A stretch of 37,352 nucleotides of DNA. Source: Thecamonas trahens ATCC 50062 (lineage: Eukaryota; Apusozoa; Apusomonadida; Apusomonadidae). This document shows, piece by piece, positions 18,024 through 26,175 of the stretch (the stretch's first letter is position 1; each line of letters starts with the position of its first letter). Position numbers and translations under genes: made by a program. Where the stretch lies: assembly GCF_000142905.1 (NCBI RefSeq), contig NW_013657672.1, forward strand, positions 337,087-374,438. The letters are read 5' to 3'. The notes under the pieces are model-generated. The model was not told the DNA's origin, made no database searches, and worked only from the letters and a program-made list of their open reading frames with translations.

Positions 18024-19903
18024 TTAAGATCTGGTCGGGTCCTTGCCCTGGCCCTTGCCCTGGCCCTTGCCCTGACCCTTGCCCTTGCCCTTGCCCTTGG
18101 CCCTTGCCCCGCCCTTGCCCTGACCGGCGCGGCGCTTGCGCGACGCCGCCCGGCGCGAGAGCGAGAGCGCCGTCGACCGCTGCGACCGCTTGGTCTCCTC
18201 GGTCACAACCATGTTGTCGACAAGAGCGTCAAAGGCGGCCTTGATCGAGGACGGGCGCGAGGTCTCGTCACGGGTGATGGACATAAAGGTGTCGAGCGCC
18301 TGACCTGGAATGAGGTCGAGCGGGCCAAAGACCGGCTCCATATCCCTCAGCACGGTGAGCTTGGCGGTGTAGCGTGTGGGCGTGAGGATGGCCTTGGGAT
18401 CCAGCGCATCCGAGTCGGACCAGCCCGGGTCGTCGGGCCGCGGTGCGACAAAGAACTCGAGGCTCCGGCCAGGTTTGGCATGGAGGAAGAGCGAGAGCGG
18501 AGTCTCGGTGCCAAAGTCTGCGCGGACCTGGTCGAGGACACCCTCGACAATCTTGAGGGAGTTGTCAAAGGCGACGGCGCCGTAGTACGAATTGCCAAAC
18601 AGTGCGGCGTCGAGGTCCGAGAGCGGGACGTACTCAAAGCCAAAGATCTTGGCCGTGTTGTGGTAGGCGAGGAAGATGCCGGCCATGTTGCCGATGCGGA
18701 CCTGGAAGTTGTACTTGAGAAAGGCCGAGCGCATCATGTCCCAGTACTCGCGCTCAAATGAGTCGACCAGGCCACGGAGCGAGGAGAGCTCGTATGAGGC
18801 GTGGTCGCGGTAGTTGCGGCAGTCGAGGCGGATGGGCCGGACAGCGCGGGTCTTGAGGTCAAACGTCTTGCGGGCACCCTTGATGCGCGGCGACCAGCAG
18901 TCGAGCTGCGAGCGGAGGAGCATGTTTCCGGCGCGCATGTAGTGGTACGTCTCGGCGTCGGTCGACGCCTCGGGCGAGGCCTCCTTCAGCAGGCTCGCCT
19001 CAAACTCGTCCTCTCCATGGTGAGGAAGCGCTCGAGCTGCTTGCCGAGCTTGAGCAGGATGACGTTGTCGACGTCGCTGACCGTCTTGAGCGAGTCGACC
19101 GCAAAGATGCCGTCGCGTGGGCGGAGCGCGACCGCCACCGGGTGGGTGAGCCCCCACGTAAAGTCGCGGTACATCTGCCGGCGCGAGTACTCGGCCGAGA
19201 GGAACGAGCTCTCAACCGTCTTGTAGTCCGAGAGCGCAAAGTACGCCTGCGCCAGAAGCGAGGTCATCGACGACGTCGAGCCCTTGATGGCAATGCCGTC
19301 GAGCGACTTGGCCGTCGCGTGCAGGTCCTCGTCAGCAGACGTCGAGACAAACGGCGGAATGGCGTCAAAGTCAATGTCGTCCGGCGAGTGGATGTTCTCC
19401 AGCCACGGATCAAACATGTGCTTGCCCGTCGCCTTGTTGACAAGCGGGAAGAGCTTGCCCGGGTGCTCCACCACTGCATCCAGCCCATGCGCCAGCTGCG
19501 CCACGCCCTGCCGCTCCGCGCTGCCAACCTCAATCTGCTCCACCCCCGACTTGGTCAGCGGAACCCGCGAGAGGTACTCGTAGCCCTCAGTCTCGGCCCC
19601 CGATCCGCGCAGCGCGGCCTCGAGCGCCGGCGAGTAGGCAAACTGCGGCCGGCCTGAGACTGCCCCGGGCACCGGCAGCGGCTCCTGGCGGACTGTCTTG
19701 GGATACCTCCGGTAGTACAGACCTGCCGCTTTTCCCTTGTCCCTAACTCTGCCCTTGCCGCCCTTCTGCGCCCCTCCGCCGCTCTCCTTGCGCCCCTCTG
19801 CTGCCGCTGATGCCGCCGATGACGCCGTCCGCCCTACTCCGCCCCGCCATGTCGCGCCGGCGAGCGCCACCCTCAGCGAGCTCCTCACCCGCAGGCCGAG
19901 CAT
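18024..19903 (-). CDS. PET127: PET127-like mitochondrial RNA-processing protein; frame break inside
   Basis: One coding block on the minus strand, ATG at 19903, about 626 residues once a one-base frame break near 19005-19018 is bridged. The N-terminus, MLGLRVRSSLRVALAGATWR, is a good mitochondrial presequence. PET127-family landmarks occur on both sides of the break: GKHMFDPWLENIHSPDDIDF and KGSTSSMTSLLAQAYFALSD before it, RSQLDCWSPRIKGARKTFDL, SFEREYWDMMRSAF, NFQVRIGNMAGIFLAYHNTA and KIFGFEYVPLSDLD after it. Yeast Pet127 is a membrane-associated mitochondrial protein needed for 5'-end processing and turnover of mitochondrial RNAs. The tail is a Lys/Gly/Gln repeat (KGQGKGQGKGQGK), probably RNA-binding or disordered. 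An upstream in-frame ATG at 20032 would add 43 residues with no targeting character, so 19903 is preferred. Confidence 0.9.
19005..19018 (-). other. Frame break inside PET127
   Basis: The upstream frame reads KQLERFLTMER and soon stops; the downstream frame continues as GEDEFEASLLKEASPE. Family members read straight through here (lE-x-LLT followed by an acidic E-E-F-E). A single missing base near ATGGAGAGG restores one frame. No intron of plausible size has GT-AG ends here. Confidence 0.65.
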
Positions 19904-20040
19904 ATTATGCGGAAGAGCTACTGCGCTACTTTTGCCGTGCTCTGCTGCCTCTTTCCAAAAGGCCGCGTGCGATGAGTGTGGCTCTGTCTCGTAAGCGCCC
20001 GCCACTGCCTCCTCTGCCCCCTTGCCAATCACCAGCGGCG

Positions 20041-20126
20041 GCGGATGGATGGATGGATGGACCGATGGAGGGACGGACGGATTGACGGACGGATGGTTGG
20101 ACGGACGGACGGACGGACAGGCGGAC
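20041..20126. repeat. GGAY tetranucleotide repeat
   Basis: About twenty units of GGAT or GGAC with a few variants (GGAG, TTGA, AGGC). It lies between the PET127 start and the Tra2-like stop, so it probably sits in the PET127 promoter or leader. A run of 14 G follows at 20203-20216. Confidence 0.7.
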
Positions 20127-20225
20127 GACCGGTTTCGGATCGCGGCCGTCGTGGAGAGAGAGGAGGGGTGTGGGGCGTGTGTGCTTGGGGGGTGGAGGGA
20201 GTGGGGGGGGGGGGGGAAGAGAGCA

Positions 20226-20297
20226 TAGCTTGGGCTCGGAAGCTTGGGCTTGGGGGGCTTGGGGGCTTGGGGGCTTGGCGCTTGGGCTTGGGCTTGT
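20226..20297 (+). repeat. CTTGGG repeat with G-quadruplex potential
   Basis: Repeated GCTTGGG units with four closely spaced G runs of three to six at about 20247-20273, separated by CTT. This fits the usual quadruplex pattern on the plus strand. It is just downstream of the Tra2-like stop codon, in the likely 3' region of that minus-strand gene. Confidence 0.55.
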
Positions 20298-20336
20298 GGT
20301 CAGGCTAGTCAAGAAGGACGGGGCTTGTGGCGTGGC

Positions 20337-21562
20337 TTAATCCATTGGCGGCGGAAGGGTCGAGGCCGGGGCCGAGGCCGGGGCTGACGAGGCCGGCGAG
20401 CCGTAGCGGTCGTCGCCATAGCGGTCGCCGCCACGGTCGCGGTCGCGGCGGTCGTCGTAGCCGCCGCGGTCGCCACCACGGTCGCGGTCGCGGCGGTCGC
20501 TGCCACGGTCACGATCACGGCGGTCGTCGTAGCCGCCGCGGTCGCCGCCACGGTCACGGTCACGGCGGTCACCGTAGCCGCCGCGGTCGCCGCCACGGTC
20601 ACGGTCACGGCGGTCACCGTAGCCGCCGCGGTCGCCGCCACGGTCACGGTCACGGCGGTCGCCGTAGCCGCCGCGGTCACCACCACGGTCGCCGCCGCGG
20701 TCGCCGTAGCCACCGCGCCGATCGTAGCCGCGGTCGCCATATCCGCCACGGTCGCCTCCGCGATCGTAGCCTCTGCGGTCGCCGTAGCCTCCGCGGTCGC
20801 CGTAGCCTCCGCGGTCACCGCGGCGGCCGCGGTCGCCATAACCGCGGCGGCCGCCGCGGCCGCCACGGCGGTCGGTGGGCCGACCGCGGTACTCGCCAGG
20901 AGTGGGCGAGTGCTCACGCAGGGTCTTGGAAAAGTCGGTGCGGATCGTCTTGCCACGAACCTGGATTCCGTTAATGTTGGAGATGACCCGGGCGGCGTCG
21001 TTGATAGAGGCCATGGTGACAAAGGCAAAGCCGCGCGAGGTGTTGGTCTGCGAGTTGCGGACAACCTTGGCCTTGACGACAGCGCCGTGCGGCTCAAGGA
21101 TCTCGCGGAGCGCAGCCTCATCGATCGAGTAGTCAAGGCCAAAGATGCCGATGACCTTGGCCGGCGGCGCTGGTGTACGGCCGTTCGGGTCAGGCTCGCG
21201 CTTACGTGCGGCCTCGACCTCGGCCATCAGCTCGGGCGAGATGACATCGGCATCGCCTTCCACAGCCGGCGGCGGAGCCTGCTGCTGCTGCTGCTGCGGC
21301 TGCTGCAGGGGCTGCTCCTGGGCGTGCGCAGGCGGGTATGCCTGGGCATGTTCGCTAGCAGCAGCAACTGGTGAGCGGTCCCGCGAACGCGAGCGCGAGT
21401 GCGAGTTGTACTCTCCAGGCGGAGGGGTCGGGGTGCGCTCTGTGTGCGGGGAGTGGGGGGGGGGGGGGTGAGGAGGGGCGGAGAGGGGGGGGGGACGGGT
21501 GGTAGGGGGAGGGGGAAGAGGGTGCGGGGCAGGGGGAGGAGGGGCGGCGGCGTACCACTCAT
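20337..21562 (-). CDS. Transformer-2-like SR protein with expanded RG/RD tail
   Basis: Two exons, 21562-21556 (only seven coding bases) and 21439-20337, with a 116-nt phase-1 intron (donor GTACGC, acceptor CACAG). The spliced start reads [20 protein letters not shown], a short RS segment, then a Gln tract (49-56) and one RRM. RNP2 is VIGIFGL (98-104) and RNP1 is RGFAFVTM (138-145). Immediately after the RRM comes [15 protein letters not shown], the linker typical of Tra2 (animal HTPTPGIYMGRPT). Tra2 proteins bind purine-rich exonic enhancers and recruit the spliceosome. Here the second RS domain is replaced by about 170 residues of Gly-Tyr-Gly-Asp-Arg and Arg-Asp repeats, combining RGG-box and RD features. 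Its location is probably nuclear. The Q tract and repeat tail suggest phase-separation behaviour, which is inference. Confidence 0.9.
20395..20870 (-). repeat. Tandem repeat coding for the [15 protein letters not shown] tail
   Basis: Near-identical blocks of about 45 bases, built from CGG/CCG-rich trinucleotides, encode the Tra2-like tail. The 45-base period is clearest at 20530-20690. Reading frames on both strands stay open because the repeat has no stop triplets. Confidence 0.75.
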
Positions 21563-21803
21563 TGCAGTTGGGAGTGAGGGGTGGGGTGGGAGGTGGTCCA
21601 GTGGCGGGCTGTCAATGGGAGGCAGTGGGGGAAGGCCAAGGAGGTGGCGGGTTGGGGCAGTCGCGCCAAACGGCGGCGGCCGAGTTCAGGCAGCTTTTTG
21701 CAGGCAAGGGGATGTAGCCATGCGGCGAGAGGGGGTGTCCAAGAGATTTGTAGCGGAGCGCGATGGTGGCATTCAGCGTTGTTTTAGACGGGAGGTGGGC
21801 TGG

Positions 21804-22907
21804 CTAGTTGGCGATGGCGGCGAGGATGAGGCGAGGGCCGATGAACGGGTTGCGAGCGTGCATGGCGAGCATGTTGTCGACCAGGAGGACGTCGCCCTCG
21901 CGCCACTCAAACTCGATGCGCTCTTCGTCCATAATAGCCTTGGCAGCAAGAACGTCGTCATCGGCAATGGGCGAGCCGTCGCCGTAGGTCACCGTCCACG
22001 GCGCCTGGGTTCCGGCCTCTTGCGCAGCCGGGTGGAGGAGGACGATGGCGTTGAACCAGGTGCGGGCGCCGACGCGCGGGTCGCGACGGGCGGCCGGCAG
22101 AGCGTGCGAGACAACTCTCATGGCGCCCGACTCAAGCCACTCGATGGAGGCTGCACCGGTGTCGCGCGCGCGAGCCTCGGCCACTGCCCGGTCGTCGGTC
22201 CCGTACGCAGCCTGCCACGAGCGCTGGAGCTTGCCGTCCGAGGCGTCGGCCGAGTCGATGACCCTGGTGTAGATGACGCCTTTGTCAACAACCTGAGCAG
22301 CAAAGGCCGAGCGCTCGGCGGCGATGCGCTCGTAGAGGTTAGTGGAGAGCAGAATCGGCGTCTCGCCGTTCTTCTGTGGCTTGGTCTGGCAGAAGAAGGC
22401 AAGCTTGGTCGGGTACTTGGTCAGGTACGCCAGCTCGTGGTGGAACGGGATATGACGATCGGCGGGAGTAAAGGTCGAGTTGTGGATGGGCCCCAGGACG
22501 GCGGTCCGCGGGCCACCACCGCCGATGTAGTCGCCGTACTCAAAGTCGAACGGCTCGAGGAAGGCCATAAAGTCCGGCGCATCGGCTAGCGGCAGGCCGC
22601 GGAAGAGCACCGCGCCGTGGGTGTCGAGCATGCCGAGCAGCAAGTCCTTGTTCTTGGCCAGCGCCGCCTTCATCGCCGCCACATCGGTGAATCCAGGCAA
22701 CGTAACCACCAGCGGGAATGCCTTGCCATGGTACATCCGCTGCTGCCGCCGCCCTGCCGCCGACACCGGCGCGATTGCCACCTCCACAATGTCATCCTCG
22801 GCCCGGCTCATGCTCGCCGTCGCCGCCGCAGCAGCTGCGACAACCGCAACAGCTGCAGCTGCAGCACGAGCACTTGTCGGGATGAGGCGAGTAAGCGAGC
22901 GGAACAT
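21804..22907 (-). CDS. TauD/TfdA-family Fe(II)/2-oxoglutarate-dependent dioxygenase
   Basis: Single exon, 367 residues, ATG at 22907. The N-terminus (MFRSLTRLIPTSARAAAAAV and an Ala/Val-rich stretch) could be a mitochondrial presequence or membrane anchor. The catalytic domain shows the facial triad in TauD style: H156-x-E158 in PFHHELAYLTKYP and H350 in DNMLAMHARNPF, with R359 (GPRLIL) to bind 2-oxoglutarate. The segment HGAVLFRGLPL is typical of the family. Glu in place of the usual Asp in the HxD pair is an accepted variant. Such enzymes hydroxylate small molecules; the substrate cannot be read from sequence. The SUT-like gene lies upstream on the same strand, 147 bases away. The N-terminal extension could also start at a later Met, such as the MSRAEDD Met, but that would lose the targeting segment. 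Confidence 0.88.
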   Translation of the reverse strand: MFRSLTRLIPTSARAAAAAVAVVAAAAAATASMSRAEDDIVEVAIAPVSAAGRRQQRMYHGKAFPLVVTLPGFTDVAAMKAALAKNKDLLLGMLDTHGAVLFRGLPLADAPDFMAFLEPFDFEYGDYIGGGGPRTAVLGPIHNSTFTPADRHIPFHHELAYLTKYPTKLAFFCQTKPQKNGETPILLSTNLYERIAAERSAFAAQVVDKGVIYTRVIDSADASDGKLQRSWQAAYGTDDRAVAEARARDTGAASIEWLESGAMRVVSHALPAARRDPRVGARTWFNAIVLLHPAAQEAGTQAPWTVTYGDGSPIADDDVLAAKAIMDEERIEFEWREGDVLLVDNMLAMHARNPFIGPRLILAAIAN

Positions 22908-23054
22908 GGTCGGGATGAGGGTGGGTCGGGTGGAGGGGGGTTGCGGACGGTGTTGGGAGGGGAGGGGAGGGGAGAAGGCGGCAGCACGGCGTGCGTGTCG
23001 CACAGTGCACTTTTTTTCTGGCGGTGGTAGGCTTGTGGCTAGCTGGGGCTACAG

Positions 23055-24575
23055 CTAGCGGGGTGATTCGAACGCGGCGTTGTCGCCGAGGCGAAGGTAG
23101 GCGATGAGAGCTGCACCGATGGCGGCGATGAAGCCACCGAGGGTCATGACGGCGCCGGTGCCGAGCGGGTTGGCCCAGTTCGGCAGTGAGAGGAGAGCAA
23201 AGCCGGCGCCGGCGGCAGCAACTTCCGGCAGGCACTGCGCGAGGTTCATCATCGACATGAGCAGGCCTTTGTCGTCAGAAGCCTCGATGGCGACTGCGGT
23301 GAGCGCCCACGGGAGGGTCATGGTGCATGCCCATGGAAAACCGAGGCTGCCAAAGGCGAGGAGGACGAGCGGGACGAGGGTGGTTCGCGGTGTGCCAGCT
23401 CGGGCGAGATGGGTCAACAGCCCGACAGCACCAAGAATGAGGGCAAGGACAATGTGGGCCGCAACGTACACCGATTTGGTACCGGCGGTAGTGACCAGCC
23501 TCGGGAGCAGGGCAGCGCCCCACGGACCGGGCAGAGTGAGGACAACGGTGGTCAGGGCCTGCATGAGCAGGCCGAGATTCCCAGCCCGCACGCCGTCGTC
23601 GTACAGTGTGCGCGCATGCGAGCCAGCGGGTGCGTTCGGATCGCCGCCGTATACCACCGAGCCTACCCACGAGGTGGCGTAGATAAAGGTGGTGAACCAA
23701 GCGAACCACGTGCAGCACTGGACGGCAAAGACATGACCAAGCACGGGCGGCATCGTGGTAAGGGCAGCACGCCATCTGCGCCAGCGCGACGTGGCCGGTC
23801 GCGGCTTGGGTAGCTCCAATGCGTCGTTGAGCAGCGGTGAGGCTTCGTTCAGCGCGCCGTCGCACGACTCGACATGATCGAGTGTGCCTGGCGGGGCGTG
23901 CTGCTCCTCGCGGGCGGCGGCAAGTGTAACGCCGACGGCAACGAGCACAGCAAGCGCACCAAGGGCGTACAGCGCCCGCAGATTGGTACCCATGAACGGG
24001 AACGCGTCGGTGAGCGGCAGCGCCCCGAGCGCAAACCCAAAAATGGAGCCAAGGCCCGTCATGGTCCCAAACAGTGCGTTGCCCTCAGACTGCTGCTCTG
24101 GTGGAACGAGATCAACCAAGAGCGTTCGTGCTGGCCCCTTGATGGTGTTGAAGGCAAGATCGAGGATGCAGAAGGCGGCGACGGCGACAGCGAGAGCCAT
24201 TGTGCAGCGCGAGCCGGCGCACGACGAGGTGTGCTCGCCAGCAGCGGTGCCGACGTCCTCGGCATTGGCAAAGAGAGTGAGCGCAGCCACAATGACCAGA
24301 GCACCGGAAGCGATGAACGGCGAGCGACGACCACAGCTTGCAGTACAGCCATCGGACCAGACGCCGACCAGCGGCTGGACAACCATGCCCGAGATGGGCC
24401 CAGCGAGCCAAGCGGCCGCCACCCACTTGTCGGCCATGCCCAGCTCGCGAAAGACCTTTGTCGAGTTGCCCACATTGAGCGAGGCCACAAGCTGAACACC
24501 AGCGAGCGCACATGTGAGTGCTGCCAACCGTGGCCGCTGCACCCGCTCTGCGACTCGCTCCGTCGCGGCGTGCAT
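23055..24575 (-). CDS. SUT/SLC45-type sugar:H+ symporter
   Basis: Single exon, 506 residues, ATG at 24575. It is strongly hydrophobic with about 12 membrane segments and a long central loop (about residues 225-265), the MFS pattern. The first cytoplasmic loop reads PLVGVWSDGCTASCGRRSPF, matching the signature of the GPH/SUT family (SDRC-x-S-x-x-GRRRPF). The motif FNTIKGPARTLLVDLVPPEQ in TM4 and the following loop is also characteristic of plant sucrose carriers and animal SLC45 proteins. Likely role: proton-coupled uptake of sucrose or a related glycoside at the plasma or vacuolar membrane. Substrate is inference. Promoter sequences would lie in the 522-base divergent spacer shared with the aldo-keto reductase. 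Confidence 0.92.
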   Translation of the reverse strand: MHAATERVAERVQRPRLAALTCALAGVQLVASLNVGNSTKVFRELGMADKWVAAAWLAGPISGMVVQPLVGVWSDGCTASCGRRSPFIASGALVIVAALTLFANAEDVGTAAGEHTSSCAGSRCTMALAVAVAAFCILDLAFNTIKGPARTLLVDLVPPEQQSEGNALFGTMTGLGSIFGFALGALPLTDAFPFMGTNLRALYALGALAVLVAVGVTLAAAREEQHAPPGTLDHVESCDGALNEASPLLNDALELPKPRPATSRWRRWRAALTTMPPVLGHVFAVQCCTWFAWFTTFIYATSWVGSVVYGGDPNAPAGSHARTLYDDGVRAGNLGLLMQALTTVVLTLPGPWGAALLPRLVTTAGTKSVYVAAHIVLALILGAVGLLTHLARAGTPRTTLVPLVLLAFGSLGFPWACTMTLPWALTAVAIEASDDKGLLMSMMNLAQCLPEVAAAGAGFALLSLPNWANPLGTGAVMTLGGFIAAIGAALIAYLRLGDNAAFESPR

Positions 24576-25097
24576 GCGCGGCCGGAGATCGAGCCGAGGC
24601 TGCGACAGGTGCGTGCTGGCAGGCGGGTGATCGGCTTGGGAGGGGAGGATGTGGGGAGGGTTTGGGGGGGAGAATGATCTGATAGGACTATGGTTTTCTT
24701 GGGGAACGCATGTACATTATGTGTGCGTTGTAAGTGTATGCATGCATGCACGGGGCGACAAGGGAGCGATGAGTCACGTCAGTAGTGTGCGGAGCAGCGA
24801 GCTTTGGGCAGTGACATGCGGCATGCGGCATTTTTTTCTGGGAGCTCAGTGGGGCAGGGAAGGGGGGGGGAGGGGGGGGGGCGGTGAGGTAGTTGCTGCG
24901 TATGTGTTGATATCCTCTGGTGGTGTTGGTTGTGACAATTGGATGTGATCGATGGAGGGTGTACTGTGCAGCGAGTGGTGCATTGGTCGGGTGCAGCACG
25001 GGCAGCAGACGGGGACAGAGAGAGGGTGGGAGAAAGGAGCGGCGACAGCAGCGGCGGAGCTGTGAAGGGGGTAGAGGACACACGACTTGAGTGGAAC
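24576..25097. promoter_or_regulatory. Divergent promoter region, SUT-like / aldo-keto reductase
   Basis: 522 bases without a convincing gene. It contains a G9-A-G10 tract at 24862-24881 (C-rich in the SUT sense) and, nearer the reductase, an AG-rich region. Open frames across it have odd composition and no family match. AT content is locally higher near 24680-24760, which could mark the SUT-side promoter. Confidence 0.4.
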
Positions 25098-26165
25098 ATG
25101 GCAGCAACGACAGAGGCAGGAGCAGTTGGCGAGGAGCAGGTTGTGCTCAAGGCGCGTCGGCTGGGGCGGAGCGGGCTGAAGGTGTCGGAGCTGGTGCTGG
25201 GGACGATGACCTTTGACGAGAGCGAGACCAACTCGTGGGGCATGCCTGCGGCGGCTCAAGATGATGCGTTTGCGATGATGACGGCGTACGCAGAGGCTGG
25301 CGGCTTTACGCTCGATACGGCGGACATCTACGGTGCCGGGGCGAGCGAGCGGGTTGTCGGGCGGTGGCTGGCGGCACAGGAAGAGCCAGACAAGTTTGTT
25401 GTGGCGACCAAGGTGTGGGGTGAGATGGGCAAGGGACCGAATGACAAGGGCCTCGGCGGACGGCACATTGCGGCTGGAGTGCGCGAGTCGCTCAAGCGGC
25501 TGCAGCTGGAGAAGATCGATCTGTACCAGGCGCACAACGTCGATCCCGAGACGCCACTGGAGGAGACGCTGGTGGCGTTCGACGACCTTGTCAGGCAAGG
25601 CCTGGTGGGCTACGTGGGCGTCTCCAACTTTCCGGCGTACAAGATGGCGCAGGCAGCGGCGATTGCTGAGCGGCTCGGTCTCAGCTCGCGGCTTGTCTCG
25701 CTGCAGCCCAAGTACAATCTGCTCGCGCGGACGATCGAGTGGGACTGCGTCCCGTATTGCGTGGAGACCGGAATGGGCATCCTTCCGTGGTCGCCGCTCC
25801 TTGGCGGGTGGCTGGCCGGGAAGTACTCGCGCGACGCGCCGCCGGCCGACGGCTCGCGGGTGGCATGGGCCGAGAAGGTCGGTTGGGACGTGATGGACTA
25901 CTCGACGGTCGGCACGGCGCACACGTTTGACGTCGTCGACAAGGTCAAGAGCGTGGCGGCGGAGCTGGGGCGGTCGCCGTCACAGGTCTCGCTCCGATGG
26001 CTAATGCAGAAGCCGGGAGTCACTGCGCCGATCATCGGGGCGTCCAAGATGGCGCACCTGCTCGACAACCTCCAGGCGGCCAGCTTTGAGCTCTCGGGCG
26101 AGCACATGGCAGCGCTCGATGAGGTTTCGGCGGTGCCCAAACCGTATCCATGGAATGCATATTGA
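25098..26165 (+). CDS. Aldo-keto reductase
   Basis: Single exon, 355 residues, ATG at 25098. Typical AKR (beta/alpha)8 fold: RRLGRSGLKVSELVLGTMTF at the start and the catalytic tetrad D73 and Y78 (LDTADIYG), K105 (ATKVW) and H146 (YQAHNVD). The NADPH-binding end is SQVSLRWLMQKPGVTAPIIG, typical of the subfamily that includes bacterial YajO-like and oxidoreductase Tas-like enzymes and potassium-channel beta subunits. It likely reduces carbonyl compounds in the cytosol; substrate unknown. The frame is open upstream to 24939, but those codons are G-rich leader, so the first good ATG was taken. Its stop is only 10 bases from the stop of the convergent ankyrin gene. Confidence 0.93.
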   Translation: MAATTEAGAVGEEQVVLKARRLGRSGLKVSELVLGTMTFDESETNSWGMPAAAQDDAFAMMTAYAEAGGFTLDTADIYGAGASERVVGRWLAAQEEPDKFVVATKVWGEMGKGPNDKGLGGRHIAAGVRESLKRLQLEKIDLYQAHNVDPETPLEETLVAFDDLVRQGLVGYVGVSNFPAYKMAQAAAIAERLGLSSRLVSLQPKYNLLARTIEWDCVPYCVETGMGILPWSPLLGGWLAGKYSRDAPPADGSRVAWAEKVGWDVMDYSTVGTAHTFDVVDKVKSVAAELGRSPSQVSLRWLMQKPGVTAPIIGASKMAHLLDNLQAASFELSGEHMAALDEVSAVPKPYPWNAY

Positions 26166-26175
26166 ACGATGGGCT

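Noticed and set aside
18024-20032. Two separate genes instead of one PET127
   Set aside because: Both frames carry consecutive parts of the same conserved family and the second lacks a start of its own.
20226-20297. Internal telomere repeat
   Set aside because: The GCTTGGG units are irregular and do not match TTAGGG-type or other telomere repeats I know.
20327-20974. Plus-strand Arg/Gly/His frame opposite the Tra2 tail
   Set aside because: It is a shadow of the 45-base repeat; the minus-strand RRM protein accounts for the region.
23055-23080. A TTCGAA-type tRNA T-loop near 23066
   Set aside because: It lies within SUT-like coding sequence and no acceptor or anticodon stem surrounds it.
24649-24948. 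Small plus-strand gene in the SUT/AKR spacer
   Set aside because: The frame is short, Gly-rich at its end because of the G tract, and shows no domain or homologue I recognise.
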